A DNA stretch of 64,000 nucleotides from contig QUOL01000006.1 of NCBI GenBank assembly GCA_009761415.1, forward strand, positions 248,001-312,000. The letters are read 5' to 3'. This DNA comes from Sarcomyxa edulis (lineage: Eukaryota > Basidiomycota > Agaricomycetes > Agaricales > Mycenaceae). The notes under the pieces were generated by a model. That model ran no database searches and was not told where the DNA came from. It worked only from the letters and a program-made list of their open reading frames with translations. How positions within the stretch are numbered: position 1 is the first letter of the stretch; each line of letters opens with the position of its first letter. Position numbers and translations under genes: made by a program. Shown in pieces: positions 55,937-64,000 of this stretch.

Positions 55937-57612
55937 ATGTTGACCGCTAGCATCCAGGACGATGCCGCCGTTGTGTATGCTATGTGAGTGACAGTTTTTG
56001 AAATTCTTCGCTCATTGGTGGTGCTGAACTAGATCCCAGAAGGCTACAGACCTACCTAAATATTATGGGTATCTGTGCGTCTACCTCAAGTAGTTCTGGT
56101 TTTTCAGCAGTCCTTTGACACCGAACGACCAGCTGTCTTACTCTTCGATCATTTCTTCGTAACTCTGGGAGCCGAAATTTCTCTGATCTGGACAAAGCCA
56201 AAGGCCGCCAGCGCGTATTGGTTCTTTTTCAACCGCTATATCGCGTTTTTCGGGAACATAGCCGTCTTTGCTTTTGGATTCAATACTTTACCTCCACAAG
56301 TGCGTGCGATAGCTTTTTCGCTGACCTAGAATTGACGAGACTACTCCAGAGGTTCTGCGTTTCCTTACGTTGTCGAAACCTTCATGTCTGAACAGACAAT
56401 TCCCTCAACAGCTGCGAACCATACAACTCGTTTCGCCAAGCTCTCCTCGTCATTAGCCAGGGTCTCATCTGTGGTAAGAATTGACTCCTACGATAATTCG
56501 CTATGTACTGAGAATCAAGGCTTCAAGTCTTGCTGCTTATTCGAACATATGCATTGTACGGCTTGAGTGTCCGTTTATTAATATTTTTGCTGGTCGTTGG
56601 GGCGCTCCTTCTGGGTGTTGCTGTTGTGCGTCACTTGTTCTCTCTTATGTCTTCAGTATATGGATTCTTCGCAGTGGGCTCTGACTACTCAAGATAATTC
56701 TACCGAAACCCAGGTAGCTGGTTGTTACATTGATATCTCTATGAAAACGTGAGTCCAAAACCTGTTTTTCCTCACTCACATCCATCTTACACTTATGAAA
56801 GTGGTTTTCGTGCGTGTAGCCATGTTCATTAGTCTGGAAGAAATTTTACGCTCACGCGTCTTCTCACAGACCTCGCTGTTGTGTGGGAGGCGTTGTTTGT
56901 GTACGATACTATCATATTTATTCTGACAGTGGTCAGAACATACAAGAGAAGACCTCGTGAACTGTTGACTATAAGTCCAACGGAGGTAGCGCCCCTTTTT
57001 TTCCGAGACGGTGAGTAGTTTTGGTAACTCAGATTGATGCGACAATCCCTCCTCAACACGATATACATCCAGGTTCTTTTTACTTCGCGTGAGGCCTTCT
57101 CACGGCACTCCTTTTGGGGTAGTACTGATAAATATATGTAGGGCGATGGCTATAGTCAACCTGGCCAATATCTTGACGTTCTATGTCAGTCTATGTTGAT
57201 CTATTGAGTCTGGTTTTTGACTTAACGATCGCTGGGATCTTACAGATGGCTGGAGTACGTTCCGTTCAATGACTTTCGATATACCTGGCCCTGATACGCA
57301 TCAAGCCCCTTCTCAAAGGCGGGTTGTCGGGATTCGCCAGTAGGTGAGCAATCCGAGCCTAATTTCTTCATTGTCCTATAAAACACCTCTTGCAGTGTCT
57401 CCGTCACGATGATGTCGCGACTCATCCTGAATCTCCATGCAATAACGGCAAAGGGAATCTTCACTGAGAACTTCACCGAGTTGAATTTTACTGCACATAT
57501 GTCTACGATGGACTGGCATGTGGACGACGAAGGGTCTCCGAACCCTGAGGGAGAAGAAGGTATTGAGTTACAAGAGATCACATCATCGAGACCGGATAAT
57601 CCTGTACCATGA
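55937..57612 (+). CDS. DUF6533-type multi-pass membrane protein, copy C
   Basis: The ATG at 55937 begins MLTASIQDDAAVVYA, spliced to RLQTYLNIMG. The core reads LLFDHFFVTLGAEISLIWTK and WFFFNRYIAFFGNIAVFAFG. Later exons hold RPRELLTISPTEV and WEALFVYDTIIFILTVVRTY, then VNLANILTFYMAG and PLLKGGLSGFASSVSVTMMS. The C-terminus is ITSSRPDNPVP at 57612. It is in tandem with copy B and convergent with copy D. Donors are mostly canonical (GTGAGT, GTGCGT). Function is unknown. Confidence 0.85.
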
Positions 57613-57972
57613 ATACGATGCTACTTATAGAGTTTAGAGCCAATGGCAGATCATCCAGAGGACTGCGTTGCGTTTGTTGCGATGACACCATCAGTGCATC
57701 CACCGCGATCGAGGAAGTCAGCTTCTATTGTTCCTCAGACGACCATCGGTTGTGTGGTTCGAGATAAGATGATCGACGAACATTCCAAGAAAGCCCATGA
57801 ACGATCTACCCAGTCGAATCGGACTGAGAACAGATTTCACAGATGCCTTCGAACGTCTGGATATACTATCAACCGGTGAACGTCCGACACATATCAACAT
57901 GCGTGGCCTGCAAACCTGACAAACGATCCCGAGAACGAAAGAAAAGAGGCAGTTCTGGATACGCCAATACAA
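57613..57972. other. Convergent 3' intergenic region between copies C and D
   Basis: Nothing recognised apart from the 3' UTRs of the two genes. Confidence 0.4.
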
Positions 57973-59693
57973 TCAGAGTACACAATGATCAAGTCTCCGC
58001 GATCCAAAGTCCTGCAACTCAATGCCAGAGCTCGTGTTCCTACTAATATTTCCGTGAATGACTATATCGTCATCCGTCTCGTACGCGTTCGTCGGTAAGA
58101 TTACGGCCTGCGCGTTGAAATCTAATGTAGTGACGTTATCGGTGAAGAGTCCCCTTGCCGTAAGTTTATGTAGATTCAGGATGAGTCGAGACATCATGGT
58201 GACAGATATACTGAAAGTAGAAGGCAAAAGTAAGAGATTCTAGAACGATAAGAGAGGCATGCAATATTCCGTGCCTGCTAGAGATTCCCGACAAACTGCC
58301 TTTGAGAAGGGGCTACAAACAATACTCAGCTAGAACTAGAAGCATAAAGATGATGACGACTTACCCCAGCAAGCTAACGATACGATCTGAATGTCAAAAT
58401 GACGAGTTCGCTCGGATAAACAGAAAATTACTGACATAGAAAGTCAGGATATTAGCTAGGTTTGCGAGAGCCATCACCCTGTATGAAAGCAATGAGCGGC
58501 GTCTAAGGACCAGCACGGTCTGGAGTGGCCTTACACAAAATAGAGAGCGCCTGGTGAACCAAAGCCACGAACATCAGCCATATATCCGGAGAAATACTCG
58601 AATGACGCACCATCTCGAAAGAAAAGGGATGTCAAGTCCGTTGGATCTCCTACCATTATATTCCGAGGTCTTGTCCTGTATGTCCTCAGTACCGTGAGAA
58701 CAAATATCAGAGCATCGAATACTAGGACCATCTCCCACACGGTGGCAAGATCTATTCAGTCAGGACGTTGTCAGCTACTTTCCTCGGCTGATGGAGGGAA
58801 AAACTACGAACGGATACCACTATGCAATTAAGGTAGTCAGTGATTGCTGTACGGAACACTAAAGGGACGTACCTCTTAGTAGAAAGATTCACATAACAGC
58901 CAGCTACACGAGTTTCATTGGAATTGCTCTGGGTGATCATGGCCCACTTCGAATAGTGAATTCAAGACTGGAAGTCGCGGATTGGACACGAAACGTACTA
59001 TGACAACGGCCAAGAGGATTACTCCCGTCGTGACCAAAAATATCAGTATGCGGACATTGAGGGCATATAATGCATAGGTCCGGATGAGTAGCAAAACTAA
59101 AGTTCTCGAGGGATTGAGTCGCGAGGACTAGAATCTAGAAGGTATATCTCACTGCATATAAGAGCTTGACAGATCACAAGCAGAGCTTGGCGAAAAGAAT
59201 TGTATGCCTCACAGCTGACGGATTCGTGACACCCCATGAGCGTGCGAATATGCTAGAAGCTTAGCAAGATGAAAAACCTCTTCGAGAGTTACCTTTCAGT
59301 TTTAAGGCAAAGAAGGTGAGACGTGACACGCACTGTTTCAGGGAGCGTCTCATAACCAAGGGCCAAAACGATAATATTCCCGAAAAATGCGATGTAGCGA
59401 TTCAAAAAGAACCAATACGCGCTGGCAGCTTTTGGTCTTGTCCAGATGAACGAGATTTCAGCGCCGAAAGTCACAAAAAGGTGATCGAAGAACAAGAGAG
59501 CTGATCGTCGTGTGTCAGGGGATAACGTCAGATAATTCGGACGATCGTACGAACAAACACCAATGATATTCAGAACGGTTTGCACCCTTCTGAAGGTTGG
59601 TGTTCAGCATCTCAACGTCATTGAATGAACTGCAACTCACATGGCACGCACAACACTGGCTTCGTCCTGGTCACTAACCTCAACACTCCACAT
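57973..59693 (-). CDS. DUF6533-type multi-pass membrane protein, copy D
   Basis: The ATG at 59693 begins MWSVEVSDQDEASVVRAM, followed by VLNIIGV and the core LLFFDHLFVTFGAEISFIWT, then WFFLNRYIAFFGNIIVLALG. Later motifs are WEMVLVFDALIFVLTVLRTY, ANLANILTFY and MMSRLILNLHKLTARG. The tail IELQDFGSRRLDHCVL ends at 57973. It is the most divergent copy in its N-terminus. Intron positions agree with the other copies and no break was seen. Function is unknown. Confidence 0.85.
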
Positions 59694-60395
59694 TTTGGTC
59701 TAAAGGGGTCAAGAGATCGATAAACCTGAGAGCGTCCAGGAAGCCAGCGAATAGGTATGTACAGAGGAGAACCATGCGTATGGTTTAGAGGTCCTGTAGG
59801 AGGAGAGAGAGACGAGGAATTTTTCCGCATCCCGATAAAATAAATCCGATTATCGACGAGTGAGACGATGTGAGAAACTCTGGATGTTTTTCCTGTTTTT
59901 CCGCAGGGAAACACGCCACATGGATTCGTATCACATTAGCCTAAATCGTCTGTCTTCATCCGACCATCGGGTCCTGCAAGGCTTGGATTGCATCGTTTGC
60001 TGCACTCCTTGAAAACAGTGAGCAAGAGCCGTGGAAAGCCGTTCCAACTTGCCGCGCTAAACTGTTCGAAAACGCGTGAAATCACAGCCGCGTGACAGAG
60101 GGCGCGTGCGTTAAGGCCCGGTCCACTGACATCTACAGCTTTACATGAAGAACCGAACCTCGCATTAGCGGTCATTCCATGGAAGAGAGTGCGCCAGCTG
60201 ACGACGGAAAAGAAACTAACACGATGTTCCAACATCTTGATTGCTGATTATTACCACGAACGTGGGGAGTGTTCCCAAATCTTCTTCCCTAGCGTGTACA
60301 TCGAAATCAAGTCTATCTAGTGTCATATGATACAGTACTGATTGAGAAGGATGGATTACCGGTATACAGAGTGCTATAAACAAGACCGTCGTCCC
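59694..60395. other. Intergenic region
   Basis: No gene was recognised. Short frames on the minus strand (59936-60235) lack motifs. It holds the copy D promoter and the 3' UTR of reductase 2. Confidence 0.4.
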
Positions 60396-63300
60396 TCACT
60401 GTCCCAAGAATCCAATTTGACGCCAATACTGTATATACTTCTTCCAAAGTTTACCGTCGAGTGGAGGACACTTTGCGAGGGAATTCGGGGCAAGTCGGAG
60501 TGTCTGGGAGATGTCCAATGTGAGAGCAGTCCCTCCCGTCTTCGCCAGATCAGCATGTGCGTTGACGAATGCTTCTTCGATATACCCTTCAATTGCAAGG
60601 CAAGGATTACCTTCATCCGCCTGAATAGCAATCCACCATTCTTTAGGCGAAATCGAAGTGACAGGCACACCGGCCGCGCACAAGTTATTGGCCATGTCTG
60701 CATATGTCGACAGATTTGGGTTGACAATGTGGTGAACGACTGTGGAGCATGGTGCCTGTGTACCGAGAGCCAATTCGACTGTCGATCGGCCGACGAAGTC
60801 AACCGGTGTCCAATCGAGGATTGCATGGGGTACCACGGGGAATTTTCCGATACGTGCAGAGCCTGCGATGATGATTGGGTTCATTTCCTGGGTCTGAGGT
60901 AAAAACTGAGCTTTTGAGTTCGAAGACACGATGCTGTACGCTTACCTTCCATACACCAGCGGTGGTATCACCTGTTATCTGACCAACCCGAGCAATCGAG
61001 CAGGTTATGCCAAGAATAGAAGCAGCTGCTTCCACCACATACTCGCAGACAAATTTGGACTCGCTATAGCCGTGAGGGGAAGCTGTTATATATTGATCCT
61101 TAGACCACGCCATGATCTTTTCCGGCACTGGGTTCACGGTCGATTCCAAGACGACACCGATACTCGAGATGAAGTAGAACCGCTTGGGACGTATGAAGCC
61201 AGCCAGGAGAAGAAGTTGGGTGGTTCCTAGAAGCAATTCGATGAGTACGAGAGCAAAAATGGACAAATGTTACTCACCAGACAGACAGTCTTTCTCAAAG
61301 CCTTGGACGACCTGGTTGAAATCCATCTTCCATCCGGTGTGAATGATAGTGGTAAGGCTCTGAGCCAAGGCCATATATTCACTATCGTCGAACCGAGTAT
61401 TACCCAGATCAAACGGAAGGACCACGAGTCGCTGATCTAGGTGGACTACCGGAATTCCGGAATGCTTGAGTTGACGTTCTTTCCAGCTATCCGACTGGAC
61501 TGCAAGATCATTCAGAGAGGCTTTCTTGAACCCGTTGATCATCTTATCCCACACGGCGCCCACGTTCGCCCCCCGGACCATGCACACCACTCTGCGCACA
61601 TCTGAGCGGTCTAACAATGTCTTCACCTGCCATGTGCCTAGAGATCCAGCAGCTCCGACAATCGCTACAATCTCTCCTTCAGAAGTATCATGAGGGATAG
61701 ACCTGCTGGCAAGTAGCAGATTCGCGGACGCTCGTAATGAGATCAATTGTCGTTCGAGAAGAGTAGACAGAATTTCGCCTTTAGTGGGTCCCTTCTCTAT
61801 GGGGGAAAAAGATCTAAGAGGCGTCAATGAAGGAGTGGCGACACGGCCGTGGAGAGCGAGAGACAACAGTTCGAGAGAGAAATTATGGTAGACGAATTGT
61901 TGTGGCAGCTTGATCCCGAACGACTTTGCCAGACGATTGCGAAGTCGCATCGCCGTAACAGAATCGAGACCAAGGTCGAAAAGGCTGAGAGAAGAGTCAG
62001 GAGAGGAAACAGGTTTCTCGATGACTTCTTCTACAATTTTTGAGACCTGATCATGGACCTCCGCGAGAGTCACTACAGAGGAAGTTGTCGATACGTCGCT
62101 TTCGTTCCCATCTTCTCCCTCGAATTCGAGGTAGAGTGCATCAATTTCTTCCGCAAACATTTGGAGCACTTTGGGTCGTATGCAATTTCCTAGTAAGAAG
62201 AAGATGGATGATCGTGCCTACTTTCTCAGCCTCGATGATATTGACACACCTTTAGGTGTTCTCGGTATCCGTTTCGCAGATCCTAACGGAAGGATGTATA
62301 TCATCTCTTCGACAACCCGAGAATGCGTAGGCGCAGCTGCATTGGCTGCTTTGATCGCGTCTCGAACGAACGATAAACGTTCTGCTTCCGTGTGCTTCTG
62401 AGCTTCAGCCTCGTTCAGTTGCACTATAGCTGCTGACACAGGACGACGGTGTCCTATGATAGCAATGGAGTCAATCAGTCTATGTGATCGACAGCTAGTT
62501 TCCATTGGGACTGGGTTAGTCTTCTCGCCTGTAAAATCCGATGCACTAAGGACAAGTCGAGATACAAAGCGACACGAACACGCGACTCACCGCTAACATG
62601 CACGAGAATGTCGTCGTCTCTATAGAGGAGCTTGTACCACCCAGATCCAGCAGGGACTTCCTGCACCACATCCCCGGTGTTCCAGGTCTCCTCACCAAGC
62701 TTCATCACGCCAAACGCCAAGCGGACGTCGGTCGCAGCCATGTGGACCTGGTACAACTTGTCAGCGTCTGGAACATCATCGTCCAAAGGCTTGAAAATCG
62801 TGGAAGTGTGGGGGAAAGGCCTCATGAGGTTCCACGAAGCTAAGTCTCCATGGGCAGGTCTCTCATGCGACCCGACCATCAGGTGGCCAGTTTCGCTGGA
62901 TCCGTATACACATTTAAGATTGACACCTCTCGTAATCAGGCGTGTTGCGAGTTTGTCAGGACAGTGAGCGCCGCCAGCTGTAGATTAGCGACGTAATTCA
63001 ACATACTTCTTCGAGACGAATTCTATGATCAGAAAGACTCACTTAATAATAATCTAAGATCAATCAAAGGTTTAAGTGGATCAATAGCTCCATTAGCCTC
63101 AAGAGCGTCCACTAGCTGCTCCAAAAGAAGTGGGACGATTATACACGTCTTAATGACGGTCGATTTAAGAGACTGGACGATATCGGATGGCGAAGGTGGC
63201 CAAGAGTGCGTCAGAGGGAAGACGATGGTTGTCCCAGCACATATCGTTCCTGCCAGTCCGATCGTAAGACCCATAGTGTGGAAGCTATGGTGTTATCAGA

Positions 63301-64000
63301 TCATAGCTAAGGTGCGGATCTAGAGACCATGACGACATACAGAGGACCCAAGCAAAGGAAACGATTGTCTGGTTGGTTGAATGCAGACCAGCCACCCTTC
63401 GTAAGCATAACTTGGCTGTTGCTCAAGAAACTGGCATTCGACCAACGCACTATTTTACACCGGATAGGGTCAAATCATATGCAAAGGAAAATTACTGATA
63501 AAATGTACATACCTGGCTTCGGGAAGGCAGTCGACCCAGAGCTGTGGACAATGATAGGCACAACAGGTGGTACTGGGTACAAAACAGGAGCACGAGTTGT
63601 GTAGTCATTCGTGGTCAGAGGCTCCAACAGGAGGGTAGGGGTGGGGATGTCGCATTTAGATGCTGCACTTTCAGCGATTGCAGAAAAGGTCGATCCATGA
63701 ATAAGAACCGATACATTACACGTTGTCAACAGATGTGTGACTGCTGGTTCCGAGTTCTTCGAAGACAACAGTGTTGTCAGTATTGGACGTCAGAGAAGTG
63801 TGATATGGACGCACGGCGGGTGCTAAGACGAAAACGGTCACATTCAGCTTAAGCAAAGCCAATACAGTGACGGCGAAGTGGAATCCACTATTTCCTAGCA
63901 ATGCGATGACGGGTACATCTGCCCCTTTCGAAGAGGGTAGGATGGGGAGCAGACGATCATACAAAGCTATGGATTGGTTATCGACGATTCTAGCAAATTG
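60396..64000 (-). CDS. Adenylate-forming reductase 2 (NRPS-like, A-T-R), 5' end outside
   Basis: This is a second enzyme of the same A-T-R design as that at 18.8-23.4 kb, running off the right edge. The A domain begins inside RIVDNQSIALYDRLLPIL, has ALLGNSGFHFAVTVLALLKL, NSEPAVTHLLTTCNVSVLIH across an intron, HSSGSTAFPKP (about 63530-63560), LTIGLAGTICAGTTIVFPLT and VYGSSETGHLM (about 62890). The T domain shows LFDLGLDSVTAMRLRNRL (Ser near 61955). The reductase has IVAIVGAAGSLGTWQVKTLL (about 61620-61680) and PHGYSESKFVCEYVV (catalytic Tyr and Lys near 61065). It ends YWRQIGFLGQ at 60396-60398, like the WREAGFLSK end of reductase 1. Divergence between the two suggests different substrates. 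Confidence 0.92.

Noticed and set aside
1..64000. CRISPR arrays, bacterial operons, ribosome-binding sites
   Set aside because: None were seen; the DNA is eukaryotic, with introns in nearly all genes.

Overview
This is nuclear DNA of a filamentous basidiomycete, most likely an Agaricomycete. The signs are genes cut by many short introns (about 50-70 nt) with GTRNGT donors, a spliced Pol III tRNA, a U2 snRNA gene, and families expanded in mushrooms: F-box proteins, DUF6533-type membrane proteins and NRPS-like adenylate-forming reductases. No species can be named. Gene models were read by eye from splice consensus and frame continuity, so outer limits and motifs are firmer than single exon ends.

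Layout. (1) 1-4.3 kb: a Ty1/copia retrotransposon on the minus strand with one intact gag-pol frame that leaves the window on the left; its primer-binding site and part of its LTR follow. (2) 5.0-9.3 kb: an intron-rich TPR subunit of TFIIIC (Tfc4/sfc4/GTF3C3). (3) 9.5-10.9 kb: an unknown membrane protein. (4) 11.1-27.0 kb: a possible metabolite group, namely a full ABCC exporter (-), an A-T-R adenylate-forming reductase (-) and a divergent MFS permease (+) that carries an in-frame stop. The reductase and permease share a 325-bp promoter holding a three-fold 11-bp repeat. (5) 27-34 kb: an intron-containing tRNA-Gly(TCC) between two 41-bp inverted repeats, a single-pass membrane protein with a 15-nt microexon, an asaB/GA4-desaturase-like enzyme, and the U2 snRNA gene. 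(6) 34-44 kb: DUF6533 copy A, a broken small secreted protein, an F-box protein, a GH78-like secreted glycosidase and a 105-residue coiled-coil protein. (7) 45.2-51.7 kb: a 6.5-kb unit with 14-bp perfect terminal inverted repeats and a TTA target duplication (PIF/Harbinger style). Inside it is an apparently intact tyrosine-recombinase (Ngaro/DIRS-order) retrotransposon with gag, spliced RT-RNase H and YR genes. (8) 52-59.7 kb: DUF6533 copies B, C (tandem) and D (convergent), with a decayed F-box-like stretch between B and C. (9) 60.4 kb to the right edge: a second adenylate-forming reductase, partial.

The window mixes housekeeping loci (TFIIIC, tRNA-Gly, U2) with fast-evolving accessory genes and three kinds of mobile DNA. 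The most unusual points are the TTA-flanked unit around an intact YR retroelement, the paired reductases near four DUF6533 paralogs, the reductase/MFS promoter repeat, the microexon that completes a membrane helix, and two genes each stopped by a single TAA.
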